Source of the DNA: Macrosoma leucophasiata
Taxonomy: Eukaryota > Arthropoda > Insecta > Lepidoptera > Hedylidae
Direction: 5' to 3'
NCBI GenBank assembly: GCA_036365455.1
Contig: JAWQUS010000030.1
Coordinates: 18,682,001-18,746,000 of the forward strand
DNA length: 64,000 nt
Shown: positions 1 to 10,370 of the stretch, piece by piece
Numbering within the stretch: the first letter of the stretch is position 1
Layout of the letters: every line of letters starts with the position of its first letter
The notes under the pieces: model-generated
What the model was told of the DNA's origin: nothing
The model's input: the letters and a program-made list of their open reading frames with translations, nothing else
Database searches by the model: none
Translations under genes and position numbers: made by a program

Positions 1-274
1 CTTTTTTGGGGGAGGCCTGTAGCTTCCTCCACCACGCTGTTCCAATGCAGATTGGTGGAGGTGGGTGGGTTAGTGGCCAACCCACTGTTGGTTTAACGAC
101 TGCTATCCATCGATAGCAACCGGGACCGACGGCTTAACGTGCCCTCCGAAGCACGGAACCGCGCAATTAATTTTCCACTAGCGGTCACCCATCACACTAC
201 CCGACCGCGCCCGTAGTGCTTAACCGAGCAGATCGCTTACGATCTACACCAGCCGCTGGGCCATGCGCGCTTCC
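1..274 (-). mobile_element. 5S-SINE copy, cut by window start
   Basis: Read on the minus strand, the head starts near 274 (GCGCGCATGGCCCAGCGGCT) and runs through the 5S-like core and the LINE-like body; the 3' end lies outside the window. It aligns along its length with the complete copy at 4226-4598. Confidence 0.85.
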
Positions 275-308
275 GTAAAGTTAATAAATAAGTGAAATAA
301 TAATAATA

Positions 309-760
309 ATGTCCTCCAGACCGAATTTCGGTCACGGTGGCCAATCTAAACGGAGACTAGCCAACTGCACGGGAGGTATCTGCTAATCCGGCCTTAGCCA
401 TATAGCAGGAGTAGCAAATGCTACGGGCCCCGTGCCATTGGGGGCCCCGTGCCAGGGCCCAAAAAAAAACACAAATATGTAATACACCTTAGCTATTCTC
501 AAAGGGAGCGTTGACCACTAATTATATAAGTACCTATATTATTATGTTGCAAGTTGGCAATACCACAATACTTACAGGGGGAATCCCCTAAATTTGTTTT
601 CGATTCCTTTTCGTAAATGTTGTTTTATTTACATCCTAAATTTCAGTACATTCGCTACGGGTCCCCGCACCGGCTTTATCCGGCACTGTGCACAAGTGTA
701 TGTGTAAACACAGGTGCACTCTCTATTCCCTCATTTTCATAGCCCGATGGGACTATCTTT
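309..760 (+). repeat. Dispersed repeat split by a nested insertion
   Basis: 309-372 (CTCCAGACCGAATTTCGGTC onward) and 683-755 (GTGCACAAGTGTATGTG, then CACTCTCTATTCCCTC) look like two halves of one common lepidopteran repeat, separated by about 310 bp that includes REP-C. The joining of the halves is recalled family structure plus inference; only one copy is present here. Confidence 0.5.
388..475 (+). repeat. REP-C copy
   Basis: An ~85 bp unit (TTAGCCATATAGCAGGAGTA, then CTACGGGCCCCG, then poly-A) that reappears at 63909-64000. The poly-A end suggests a retroposed 3' end. The inner GGGCCCCG...GGGGCCCC pieces can pair as a hairpin. Confidence 0.7.
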
Positions 761-890
761 TTTTCTGCGGTGTGCCACCACCACCAGCTGTCACTGGATC
801 CCCAAAAAGTAGACGGACGCAGTCACGTATCCCGTCTTACGCATTTTAGATCAGGGTCACGTGTCCTGACGAGAGTTTAACGTTTATTAC
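476..890. other. Mostly unassigned sequence
   Basis: Apart from the repeat half at 683-755, I see no gene, tRNA-like box or recognisable element here. Confidence 0.5.
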
Positions 891-893
891 CCA

Positions 894-1370
894 CTAGCTG
901 TTGCCCGCGGCTTCGCCGCGTGGGGATGTCGTTTTTATAAATAATTAAGCCTATGTTCTTCCTCAAAGGCAACTCTATCTCTGTACCAAATTTCATTAAA
1001 TCAGATCAGTCGTTTTTTTTATTTTATTATTTAATGAAAGTGGCAAACAAGCATGCAGTTCACATTGATGTTGCCTATAAACACCTACACAAAGACCAGA
1101 GGTCAAAATGCAGATGCGTTACCACTTTTGAGGCCTAAGGTATTGTGCCTCTGTGCCGGAAATTACAGGGCCGCACATTATCACCTGACCGGAACACAAT
1201 AGTGCTGACACTACCACTTAGCGGCAAGTATTTTAGGTAATGCGGTGGTGCCTACGCCCGCGAGCTCCGTCACTGGAGCTCTATCACCAGTAAAGACGTT
1301 TGGACGTGAAAAGGTAACAGACAGACAGACAGACAGAGTTACTTTCGCATTTATAATATTAGTAGGGATC
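894..1370 (-). repeat. REP-W with REP-F inserted
   Basis: Starts with CTAGCTGTTGCCCGCGGCTT and continues to ~1008, then resumes at 1297 (GTTTGGACGTGAAAAGG) with a (CAGA)n run and ends ATATTAGTAGGGAT at ~1368. The interruption is the REP-F copy 1011-1293. Flanks GTCGTTT (left) and GACGTTT (right) are a likely imperfect target duplication. Confidence 0.6.
1011..1293 (-). mobile_element. REP-F, near full length
   Basis: On the minus strand it runs from CTGGTGATAGAGCTCCAGTG to a poly-A tail (poly-T at 1011-1024). A small internal deletion removes part of the TTAAGTGATGACTGC segment. Confidence 0.9.
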
Positions 1371-1693
1371 ACAAAGAGTGCACAACGCCGCTAAGGAAGT
1401 AAACAAGCGTTGCCAAGCATAATTTTACAAAACCTCACTCAACGTAATCATTTCTCTCCTTCGCCCGAAAAATATCATATATGAGGTGTGTTTTTTTGCA
1501 CCACCATTTTGGATTGAATTAGGCCTGAATAATAAATAACTAGACTCTATTCCAGCTGATACCAATATGTTTTTAGTTGATCACTGGGATGATAATGCAA
1601 TAAATTATGTAACGTGACGTCATTGCTTATATTACGCTTTGTGGTTACATGAAAATGTGAGATGTTTTGGCAAACAAGCAAACATATTGATGG

Positions 1694-2110
1694 TGAGTTA
1701 ATCATCACTCTAGCCGAAAGACATCCACTGCTGGACGAAACCTTCCCCAAAGACGCCCACAACAGTGCGCGTCATAAGGGGAGAATATGCCAGAATCACC
1801 ACCCTTGGCATGCGGATTGGTGATCGTAGTGGCGGTAGTTTTAAGGTAGAACGCTGCCCATCTTGCGTTATTGCACTTGCCGCCCAATTGGAATGGTTTG
1901 ACTGACAGCGCTTTTTTTTTTTTTTGGTCGGGCTTTGTGTAGGCGTCCTGTCTCGAGACGGCACTAGTCTACTTCACCGGGCAATCGGCCAGCGCAGAAG
2001 GCGCTCCAGCCTAGAAGACTGACTGCGCTAGTAGTTTTCTTCTACTAGGAGAGAATTCTGGTGGGCGTGAAGTGGGTAGTGGGGTTGCGTCCGGACGCCA
2101 CTTAATAACC
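1694..2110 (-). mobile_element. REP-B, LINE 3' region
   Basis: The minus strand ends with CCAGCAGTGGATGTCTTTCG, a LINE 3'-end motif. The inner part (ACGCAAGATGGGCAGC, CTACCGCCACTACGATCACC) matches 5040-5250 in the opposite orientation. No intact reading frame. Confidence 0.7.
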
Positions 2111-2184
2111 ATCACTTACTTATTATACTTAATGAATATTTATCGTCTCTCTTCTTCAGTCTTCAGGATCATAAACAATAATTT

Positions 2185-2395
2185 GACCGGATTAGTCCAG
2201 CGGTGTGAGACAACCGTTTGATTCGCAGGGTCTCGAGGGATTCGATCCCCGCACCGGACAAATACCTATTTGTATGGCCTACAGATATTTGTTTCGGGTC
2301 TGGGTGTTTGTTTATGTGTTGCGTTTACAACGACATCCACGACACAGGTTTATACCTAGTATGGAGCTGTGAGTGTAAGCATATATATTTTTTTT
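2185..2395 (+). mobile_element. tSINE-H copy
   Basis: tRNA-like head: A-box-like TTAGTCCAGCGGTG and B-box-like GATTCGATCCC (the last G of GGTTC is lost), then the body GGCCTACAGATATTTGTTTC shared with 61459-61668. Not a functional tRNA gene, because the fold is continued by a SINE body and A/T tail. Confidence 0.8.
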
Positions 2396-2399
2396 AATT

Positions 2400-2870
2400 T
2401 ATATGTAAACACTCATAAAAAAAATTTTTATTCAGTATGGAGTTCGATGTTTTTAGTCAGAACATAGATAGAAATCTATGATTCGAGAGTCGTGAACAAG
2501 TTCAGACATGATTGGACCAGATCTAATCTGGAAACTAACTCGATTTTAGGAAATGTTGAATGAAATATGACATTGCAGCATTTGAATGGTCCTTTCTAAT
2601 ATTGTTCAGAGTGACAATGTTAGATTATTCTGATATTGCGTTTTGCGCTTTATATTAATTTGATTGCAGGTTATTATTGAAATAATCATATTGATAGAAG
2701 TTATGTTATATACTGCCAAATAAATTTAAATAAAAAAATGTAAAAACAGGTGAATCATGGTTGATGGGACCCTGGTCAACAGGGTGCTCAATAATCGATT
2801 CTCGTCCAAAACATGTTATAAAAATAGGTGCCCTTAAAATAGGTAGGTAGGTCCCTATTTGACTGCTGCT
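2400..2870. other. Unassigned AT-rich sequence
   Basis: No coding frame or recognised repeat. Contains short AT stretches only. Confidence 0.5.
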
Positions 2871-2875
2871 GATCT

Positions 2876-2944
2876 ACAGGCTGCAGTCATCACTTAACAT
2901 TCATGTGAATTGCATGCTTGTTTACCACCTTGGTTACATAAAAC
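2876..2944 (+). repeat. REP-F 3' fragment
   Basis: Only the last ~70 bp of REP-F (GGCTGCAGTCATCACTTAAC to TTACATAAAA). Confidence 0.8.
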
Positions 2945-3030
2945 AATCATCACAATATGTAAGATGTTAACACGTGAAATCAAGTGAATTTAGAAATTAA
3001 AGGAAAAATGAAAAAAAGATTATTTTTCAG

Positions 3031-3110
3031 GCAGTAAAGCGGCTGGACTGATTATCCTGCGACCTTCCTACCCGAAGTCAAATCTTTCGTTCCATTTTTT
3101 CTTTTATTTA
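3031..3110 (+). repeat. tSINE-G fragment, degraded
   Basis: Retains GTAAAGCGGCTGGACTG and CCCGAAGTCAAAT...TTTCTTTTA of tSINE-G; the A-box start and the B box are damaged. Confidence 0.6.
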
Positions 3111-3517
3111 GAAATTTCCTACAATAGAAGAAGAAATGAATCTACGGCTGCGGTTCCTAAACTTTTAAGAATTATCGTTTGAGAACCACTGCTCTACATA
3201 GATCAAAGGGTGTTTCCATGACCTATGGTTTCGAGACGGCAACAAACCTAGACATCGAGATAATCCTTACGAAAGTCCATAATAAGTTTAACCTTGCGGT
3301 AGGATAATATCGTACTTCAAAAATAATGATGTTGCGACATTACAAACAACGTGAGTTTTTAATGAGAGACTGTGGTTTCGGTTTTGTACAAGCCGTATTT
3401 ATGTTTGTCATGCAAATTTTACGATTCGAACCTTCGAATTTCGAATTATTTGATGTCTTTGACTACAGATACCTAAATGTAATATTTTTTTTAATTTACT
3501 ATCTTAATATATATAAA
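3111..3517. other. Unassigned, with a 100-codon open frame
   Basis: A frame at 3326-3628 (+) would encode a 100-residue Phe/Tyr-rich peptide, but it crosses into HEL-1, has no domain I recognise and sits in AT-rich DNA. I do not regard it as a gene. Confidence 0.4.
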
Positions 3518-4209
3518 TCTCGTGTCACAATGTTTGTCCTCAATGGACTCTTAAACCACTTAACCGATTATAATAAAATTCGCACACCATGTGCAGTTCG
3601 ATCCAACTTGAGAGATAGGATAGTTTAAATCTCAAATTATAGTCGCAATTTTAATTTATTGCTAATTATTTGTCTATTATTATTAGACAGTCACAATTAT
3701 CTGTTAACTCCAAATGATTCTAACAGATGTCGATACCTTTCGACTGGGTTGAGTAAGTAATCAATAGATGGCGCTGCTATGGTAAATCTACAAACATGTC
3801 ATATTAGCTACATTTAAACAGCATAATTTTTTTTTTTAAACAGCATAATTACTCCGTGTTGTTGACGCCATTTTTTTTATTTTGTACCTATTGATTTCTG
3901 CTTAATATCAAGTGTAAGAACATTTTAATTAATTGTGTTCAACGTACTTCCCCTTCAAATCTCAATCCAGTGAATTTGTATACCAACATCAACATTTTCG
4001 TCTTTGTTCGTAAATAATTTCATTGTATTAAAGGGTTATAGTAGTAGAAAGTCAAATAAGATCACCAATTTTTTTTACAAATACCATCTGTGTGAAAAAG
4101 CATAGTGGACTCCGTGACTGATGTTCTCTTATTGTTCCTCTTAGATTGTTTACTATAATGTAATATAACAAAAACTTTAGCCACAGCAACGCGTGGCCGG
4201 GTCAGCTAG
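3518..4209 (+). mobile_element. HEL-1, non-autonomous Helitron-like element
   Basis: Begins TCTCGTGTCACAATG after an A and ends CTAG before a T, as expected for Helitron insertion between A and T. A stem-loop at 4180-4197 (GCCAC...GTGGC) lies just upstream of the 3' CTAG. There is no terminal inverted repeat, target duplication or Rep/helicase frame. The 692 bp body has no long ORF. The Helitron class is inferred from end structure. Confidence 0.7.
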
Positions 4210-4225
4210 TTAATATATGTTTTTG

Positions 4226-4598
4226 TTTGGCGCGCATGGCCCAGCGGCTGGTGTAGATCGTAAGCGATCTGCTCGGTTAAGCACTACGGGCGCGGTCGGG
4301 TAGTGTGATGGGTGACCGCTAGTGGCAAATTAAATGCGCGTTTCCGTGCTTCGGAGGGCACGTTAAGCCGTCGGTCCCGGTTGCTATCGATGGATAGCAG
4401 TCGTTAAACCTTGTCGGAGGCCTTATGGGCGGTTTGAAAACATCCGACAGTGGGTTGGCCACTAACCCACCTACCTCCACCAATCCGCATTGGAGCAGCG
4501 TGGTGGAGTAAGCTCCAGGCCTCCCCCCAAAAAAGGGGAGAGACTCGTGCCCAGCAGTGGGACGTATAATGGGTTGCCATTATTATTATTTTATTATT
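4226..4598 (+). mobile_element. Complete 5S-SINE with target duplication
   Basis: The 11 bp direct repeat ATATGTTTTTG flanks it (4215-4225 and 4599-4609). The head contains GGTTAAGCA (4275-4283), CGGGCGCGGT (4287-4296) and GATGGGTGACCGC (4307-4319), in the order and near spacing of the 5S rRNA gene internal promoter. The body ends CCCAGCAGTGGGACGT followed by (ATT)n, a LINE-like 3' end. Confidence 0.88.
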
Positions 4599-4609
4599 AT
4601 ATGTTTTTG

Positions 4610-5039
4610 ATTTTACTATATGTAATGGTTATTCACTCAAGGTAATTTACGATTTATTGACGTTTTGAAAGTATCTGTAAAGATCTATTCGAAATAAAAA
4701 TATTTTCTTTCTTTCTTTATTATAATTATTATTCATTTTTCTCAAATGGGTTTAAAGTAATCGCTTATTTTCATACTAATGTGCAAAATAAATGTGGTAC
4801 TTATGAATATTATATTAAAATTTTAATAACACGCTTTCAAAATATACGCGTATCAACGAATCATCATATTCAACATCAGAAAAGCATTTTCAATATTAAT
4901 ATGCACTCTCATTTTATGAAATCAAATAATAATAATCTGCATTATTGAAATGTATACGTTCGACTCATTGACTTACAGTATTATGTACTAAAGGAGGAAA
5001 CAGGAGGTCAATTTACCACTTTCACGTTGTATTTGCTGG
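4610..5039. other. Unassigned AT-rich sequence
   Basis: No gene or known repeat seen; contains a CTTT microsatellite-like run near 4706. Confidence 0.5.
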
Positions 5040-5250
5040 CGTCAGGACATGACGACCTCACCCCCCACTAGCGGAAGAATTTTCTTCCACTGGAAGAGAA
5101 TGCTATGCAGTCAGTCAACCGAACAATGGCGGTCAAAAATTCTAATAGGGCGGTGGTAAGTGCATTAACGCAAGATGGGCAGCAGCGTCCTACGATAAAA
5201 CTACCGCCACTGCGATTCCCAATCCGCATGCCAGGCGTGGCGATTATTAT
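5040..5250 (+). mobile_element. REP-B fragment
   Basis: Homologous to the reverse complement of 1694-2110: shares ACGCAAGATGGGCAGC, AAAACTACCGCCACTGCGAT and CCAATCCGCATGCCA. The 3' end is missing. Confidence 0.7.
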
Positions 5251-5286
5251 AATAGTAACACACGACCGGATTCGGCCCGGCTGACC

Positions 5287-5342
5287 CATAGAGCAATGCG
5301 GGCCACCGGTCGCAGCGGACCGGTGGCCCGCGTTGCTCTATG
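5287..5342. repeat. Palindrome from MITE-V end
   Basis: Arms 5285-5311 and 5318-5344 pair at 26 of 27 positions around a 6-base loop. Each outer end reads CATAGAGCAA, the same as the ends of MITE-V (15265-15557). Beyond the arms TTCGGCCC / GGGCCGAA can extend the stem. Confidence 0.85.
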
Positions 5343-5438
5343 GGCGGGCCGAAATTGGCCGACCAAATCCAGTGTCGCTACACACGACCGGATTTGGATA
5401 CCAAATCCTGACGTGAGTTAACATAGGACTATAAGCCA

Positions 5439-5866
5439 TAATAATAATAATGGCAACCCATTATTCGTCAGTAGCTTAATAATACCGCTTCTGGACCACC
5501 GGAAGGAGTTCGCCACTAGTCGTACATTTGAGCGTGCTGGTAATGTGTTATTAGTATGGTAAAGTGTGTTAGTTCCATTTAGTGCCGCATTTTATAATTG
5601 TACTGTACTTGCCACTGCTGGGCACGAGTCTCTCCCCTTTTTGGGGGGAGGCCTGGTGCTTACTCCACCACGCTGCTTCAATGCAGGTGGAGATACGGGT
5701 TAGGGACCAACCCGCTGACGGATGTTTTCAAACCGCCCATAAGGCCTCCGACAAAGTTTAACGACTGCTATCTATCGATAGCAACCGGGACCGAAGGCTT
5801 AACGTGCACTCTGAAACACGGAAATGCGCATTTTAATTTGCCTTTAGCGGACACCCATCACACTTT
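5439..5866 (-). mobile_element. 5S-SINE, split and head-truncated
   Basis: The 3' tail (ATAATAATGGCAACCCATTA) is at 5439-5470 and the rest at 5611-5866, with ~140 unrelated bases between. The 5S-like head is cut at 5866, where REP-B sequence begins. Confidence 0.75.
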
Positions 5867-5905
5867 GAGGAAGGCTTTGTCTAGCAGTGGATGTCTTTCA
5901 GCTGG
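5867..5905 (+). repeat. REP-B 3' terminus
   Basis: GAAGGCTTTGTCTAGCAGTG then ATGTCTTTCAGCTG matches the last ~38 bp of REP-B. It abuts the tail of the LINE at 5906, so the LINE probably landed at its end. Confidence 0.65.
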
Positions 5906-6532
5906 AATAGAATAGAATATTTGTTTATTGTCGAAAATTGTGTACATTTAGCAGATAGTATTGCTTAAAATAAGTACTTAACAACAATTTACCACGCTGG
6001 GCATACAATATGTTTTAAGATTTAAAGTTAGAGCATAATGTACTTAAATTAATTACGATATTTTTACATAAATGTCAGATATTTTTCAATTTAAATGTCA
6101 ATAAAAAACAAGCAACAAACAATTATAATAAAATAAGAACAGAATAAATGTTAGTTAAATTAATAACAAACAATATTACATTAATAAATTAACAATATTA
6201 CAAATAAATTTATCAACCCGGAAAATGTTTAAAATTGCAATTGAAGAATTCGTTGAGATTATAAAATGCCTTATTGATTAACCATTTTTTAAAAGTTTTT
6301 TTAAATTTCAATCCATTTAACATCTTAATATCAACTGGTAAATGGTTGAAAATCTTTATTGCTGTGTTGAACGTACTTTTGTAGAAAATGCAATTCTTGT
6401 ACCTCGTATGACAAAGATCGTACTGGTAAACACTACGAAGTTTTCTCTTCGACTATTCCTTAAAGTAAAATATTGCATATTATATTTCACAAAAACACAT
6501 ATTTCTAATATAAAAATTCCAGTCAATGTCAA

Positions 6533-7243
6533 TTAATATTTGTCCTTAAAAATTAAACGTAAAGATTCAGTACTGTGCATTCTATAGATTGTACGAAGAC
6601 ATTTCTTCTGCATAATAAAAACAGAGTTAACATTTACTGAATTGCCCCAATAAATTATTCCATAAGTTAGTAGAGGATACACATGACCAAAATATGCACT
6701 GCGCGTAACTCCTTCCGATGTGACCCCTATAAGGACCGACAACATATAACAGCAACGAGACAGTTTATTATTAATTTTGTTGATGTGACTTTTCCAATTT
6801 AAGTGTTCATCAAGTGTTACACTAAGAAAATTTGTATCATTCACAATGTCTATTTGCGTATTTGATTCTGAAATATTAAGATGAAATCTTTGCGTTCTGT
6901 CATTTCTTAGATGCATTATTTTGGTTTTAGAAGCATTTACACTCAAATTTAATCTTTTTAACCATTCTACCAAACTATACAAGGTCTGGTTGATCGCATT
7001 TTCAAATTCATGAAGAGAATGATTTTCTCCTGAAAAGAATATCGTGGCATCATCAGCAAACATCACACATAAATGGTCAGTAACATTCGGAAGTTCATTA
7101 ATATAAACCAAGAACAGCAGGGGTCCAAGTATGCTTCCTTGGGGCACACCTAGCTTTACCAGTTCATAATCGGATACTTCTTTCAGTGTTTTTTCTTTAC
7201 TATTATAATATTCAATAACAACTGCTTGTTTTCTATTAGACAA
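6533..7243 (-). pseudogene. LINE reverse transcriptase, palm C half and thumb
   Basis: 236 open codons: LGVPQGSILGPLLFLVYIN (~31) and the catalytic FADDATIFF (~62), then the LNWKSHI region (~147). The reading continues in shifted frames past the stop at 6533 as far as ~6215 (KFKKTFKKWLINKAF-like residues). The FADD box is intact, but the surrounding element is not. Confidence 0.9.
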
Positions 7244-7255
7244 ATAACTTTCAAA

Positions 7256-7756
7256 TCATTCTAAAGCAACACCTCTGACACCTAAGTATTCCAGTTGGTT
7301 AAGCAGAGTTTTATGAATCACACAGTCAAAAGCACGTGACATATCTAGAAATAAAGCAACAGCAGGTACTTTGTTGTTAATGTTATCCCAAATATCTTCA
7401 AGAATTCGAAAAATTGCCGTTGTCGTCGATTTCCCTTTTTGAAAACCAAATTGATTCTTATGCAAAATGCTACATTTAATTAGAAATTTTAGTAGGCTAT
7501 TATACGAGTACATTACCATTTCAAAGATTTTAGAGAAAGCTGGCAGTAAAGCAATAGGCCTATAATTACATATATCCTTTTTTAATCCTTTCTTGTAAAT
7601 TGTTTTAACATGAGCTATCTTTAAGTCATCTGGGAATATTGCACTCTCAATCATTAAATTTATTATATAAACAAGCGGTTCAGCTATAATCTCTAAGCAA
7701 GCTTTGATCAATTGAATGGGAATTTTATCATTGCCTGAACTTTTTGTATTTCTCAA
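7256..7756 (-). pseudogene. LINE reverse transcriptase, fingers/palm N half
   Basis: 166 open codons with RT blocks in order: KSSGNDKIP (~4), NYRPIALLPAFSKIFE (~63), QFGFQKGKSTTTAI (~101) and the first catalytic Asp in ALFLDMSRAFDCV (~133). The block ends at a stop and continues in another frame at 7243. Confidence 0.9.
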
Positions 7757-7798
7757 ATGCTTAACAATTTTAATGATTTCAAACTTATCGACAGGGTT

Positions 7799-8251
7799 CT
7801 AAGAAAATACTTTTATTATTTCTTTGCAAGAAACATGGATTAATCTGGTCTGAAGAAATGTTACTGGTATTTTGCTTAGTAAAATAGTTATTAAAAGTTT
7901 GAGATATATCAATGGGCTTGGTCTATCTACTTCAATTAATTCAATAGTGGGTTTGATATTGTTTGTAGAAGTCGATTGCTGTTTTATAACTCCCCATGTA
8001 GCTTTAGTTTTGTTAGTACTTTGATCAATGAGTTTACTATTGTAAATTTTGATAGATTTTCTAATAACTTTTTTTAGGAGTTTACTATAATGGGTATAGA
8101 GTTTGTACTCAGTATTTTCTTTTTTATTCGGTAGTTTATAGGTTTTCATATATAAATGTCTTTTAGTCTTGCAGGATCTATGCAATCCCTTAGTTTTAGA
8201 CATAAGTTGTTTTTTGTAAGTTAACTTAATCATTTCTGTTGGAATACACAA
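7799..8251 (-). pseudogene. LINE linker between EN and RT
   Basis: A 150-codon Lys-rich block with KNRLHR-like and KATWGVIKQ-type sequence, which in this superfamily lies between endonuclease and RT. It is separated from both neighbours by frame changes. No catalytic motif is expected here. Confidence 0.7.
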
Positions 8252-8259
8252 GTCAAAAA

Positions 8260-8892
8260 TTAATAAAAAAAACGAATAAAAGCCCCATAAGCAAGATTAA
8301 CATCTGTCTCTTTATAAACCTCTGAAAAGGGTACTTGTGATAAATATTTTAAAAACACATCCATGTATTTATCAATATGTCTTTTTGCCACGAACCAATA
8401 TCTCTCTTTGAAACCCAAAGTAGAAGAAATAGCCAAACATTGTCCAGTATGGTCTGAAATGCCTAAGTTTAGTATTTTAGCTTCATAATTTTTATAGTTA
8501 GTTATTATATTATCTAGACAAGTGGCAGATGATTCATTAATTCTCGTGGGTTCATTTATTGAAAATTGCACATTATATTTACTCAATAAAGATCTGAAAG
8601 TTTTCGTCCACTTGTTAGAAACAAGAATATTAATATTAAAATCACCTGCTATAATTAACCGTTTCTTAGCTTTAATAATACTAGATTTAATAAATATTTT
8701 TTTCAATATGATGTCCAGCATTGATATGAAATTTTGTAAGTCACCTTCCGTTGATCTGTATATCCCTATCACAATAACATTTAAATCAGGCAAAGAGATT
8801 CCACAGCTTTCAAAATGCACCTCAATACTGAATTTTGATATCCATTCAAGATTATTATATTTTATTTCATTACCTATATAAATATACCCCAC
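8260..8892 (-). pseudogene. LINE apurinic-type endonuclease domain
   Basis: A 210-codon open block. It carries the endonuclease signature IIAGDFNINI (residues ~81-90), a following CLDNIITN (~125) and the catalytic ISDHTGQCL (~145). In the family this domain nicks the target to prime reverse transcription. The N-terminal part of the nuclease is missing and the frame breaks near 8260 before the linker. It belongs with the RT blocks downstream on the same strand. Confidence 0.85.
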
Positions 8893-9089
8893 CTCTAGAA
8901 ATCTCTTTTCTTGAAAAATGTGATGCCAGCTGATAATTTTGAAAATTTTATGAAACCTGGACTGATGATGATGATCATTTGAGAGGGTGTCACCTCCAAA
9001 CGGGTGGCAATCGGTGCGGGCCGTTCTCGCCGCCCTTCATAACTACGCCACTGGTAGCAACGCATTGAAATCTCTGGTATCATATAGAT
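8893..9089. other. Unassigned, possible LINE 5' remnant
   Basis: No motif recognised between the LINE truncation and the next REP-F. Confidence 0.4.
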
Positions 9090-9258
9090 TTTTTTTTATA
9101 AAATGAAAGTGGCAAACAAGCATGCAGTTCACATTGATGTTAAGTGATGACTGCAGCCTATAGACACCCACAGAAAGACCAAGGTCAAAATGCAGATGCG
9201 TTACCACTCCTGAGGCTAAGGCTAAGGTGTTATGCCTCTGTGCCGGAAATTACAGGGC
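9090..9258 (-). mobile_element. REP-F, 5'-truncated
   Basis: The 3' ~165 bp of REP-F on the minus strand, with a GGCTAAGGCTAAGG micro-duplication near 9212-9226. Confidence 0.85.
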
Positions 9259-9269
9259 TTCATAAATAT

Positions 9270-9440
9270 TGCATTTCACCTATTCATAAATATTGCACAT
9301 CGACTTTTGAAAGCAGACTTCGGCTTATTTCGGGTCTGTAGAGCGTTATCTCTTTCGTATGTTTCTTATGACGTTTGTCGATCATTTTGATTAAGTTTTG
9401 ACCAATGTCGGATTATCATAGCTACGTAGGTATAGGGTAG
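9270..9440. repeat. MITE-K, partial
   Basis: Shares ATATTGCACATCG, TTCGGCTTATTTCGGGTCTG and TAGAGCGTTATCTCTTTCG with one half of the inverted-repeat element at 36780-37029. Confidence 0.7.
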
Positions 9441-9519
9441 GATCCCACAGCAGAATCATTTCGTTCATCCAGATATGCTGCAAACCTAAGTTTTATGCAT
9501 ATTTATAATCTAGAGAGTA

Positions 9520-10260
9520 TACAACGTGTAACAGGATTGAATGTACAACCCACAACTAGTTTGTTCAGAATCGATAACCGAATCAATATGAGGCATTTTT
9601 GATATAGGTAACATTTTGTCCCAAAATTAATTACAATGATCGAAATTATGGTCACCCATTTGGTGAACTGTCAATATAAACGAAACTGAGACTAACGTCT
9701 ATCCAAAATAAAATGCTAATCTCAACAAGTTTATTAGATCTCGAGACGTGCATTTTATTAATTATAATAATTTAAGAAATAAAATAGTGAAATTGAATCT
9801 TATTACTAGCGTAAGTTAAATAGGGATAGGTACGCAGGTTACGCTACATCACATTGCGACAGTGTACGTGTGTGTGTTGGTTTGTGTTTTATGTGCGGTC
9901 GTAAGTAGAGGTAGGGTAAGTATGCATAGGGTGTCCATACTGTTCGTACAAATTAAGGACAACTTGTTTCTTAAATAAAAGATATTAAATACTTAAACAT
10001 GTAATTTCAGTTCATATTATGATAATAACTCGATTATTTTTATATTGTAAACGGGACTTAATCGCGTACTATTTTAATCGAAGTATTTACCTCGACACTC
10101 AGAGTGTCGAGGTAAATACTTCGATTAAAATAGTACGCGATTAAGTCCCGTTTACAATATAAAAATATGAATACAAATCGTGAAAGTTTAAAACAATTAA
10201 ATAACTCGATTTTCTAATCGAGCTGTTTAAGAGTGTGATTTATTCCCGTTACATGTTGTA
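9520..10260 (+). mobile_element. MITE-L with inserted palindrome
   Basis: Inverted-repeat ends TACAACGTGTAACAGGA / its complement at the right (ACATGTTGTA), flanked by TA on both sides (9518-9519, 10261-10262). Homologous along ~560 bp to the inverted copy at 21133-21691. Compared with that copy it contains a 164 bp insertion (10036-10199). No transposase frame. TA flanks suggest Tc1/mariner-type mobilisation, not proved. Confidence 0.8.
10036..10199 (+). mobile_element. Inserted fold-back retroelement piece
   Basis: Flanked by the 12 bp direct repeat AATAACTCGATT (10024-10035 and 10200-10211). The first 132 bases are a perfect palindrome: arms 10035-10100 and 10102-10167 around a single base. 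The remaining ~32 bases (from ATGAATACAAATCGTG) continue the right arm as single copy. The homologous site at 21.2 kb has one AACTCGATT and no insertion. Confidence 0.9.
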
Positions 10261-10370
10261 TATCCACTAGGATGCCTATCAAAATTTGTGGCGAATGAAA
10301 GAAAACGCCATACCTACCTATTCTCATTCAAATTAAGGTTATGGCTTTGAATTCGGCATAAGAATTTTAA

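Larger units (their letters stand above)
5906..8892 (-). mobile_element. Decayed EN-RT LINE (Jockey superfamily type)
   Basis: On the minus strand the order is endonuclease (8892-8260), linker (8251-7799), reverse transcriptase (7756-6533), C-terminal tail to ~6215, then an AT-rich 3' UTR ending at 5906 with TTCTATTCTATTCC-like tail repeats. It is broken by frameshifts and stops between the four open blocks and lacks a recognisable ORF1. The 5' end near 8900 runs into unrelated sequence, so it is 5' truncated. The clade (CR1/Daphne-like) is a guess from EN/RT style and simple-repeat tail. Confidence 0.85.

Noticed and set aside
2185..2260. tRNA gene from the A/B-box-like sequence
   Set aside because: The box structure is followed by a SINE body present in other copies, and the fold is not a full cloverleaf.
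3326..3628. 100-residue protein-coding gene
   Set aside because: Low-complexity Phe/Tyr-rich peptide that crosses the start of HEL-1.
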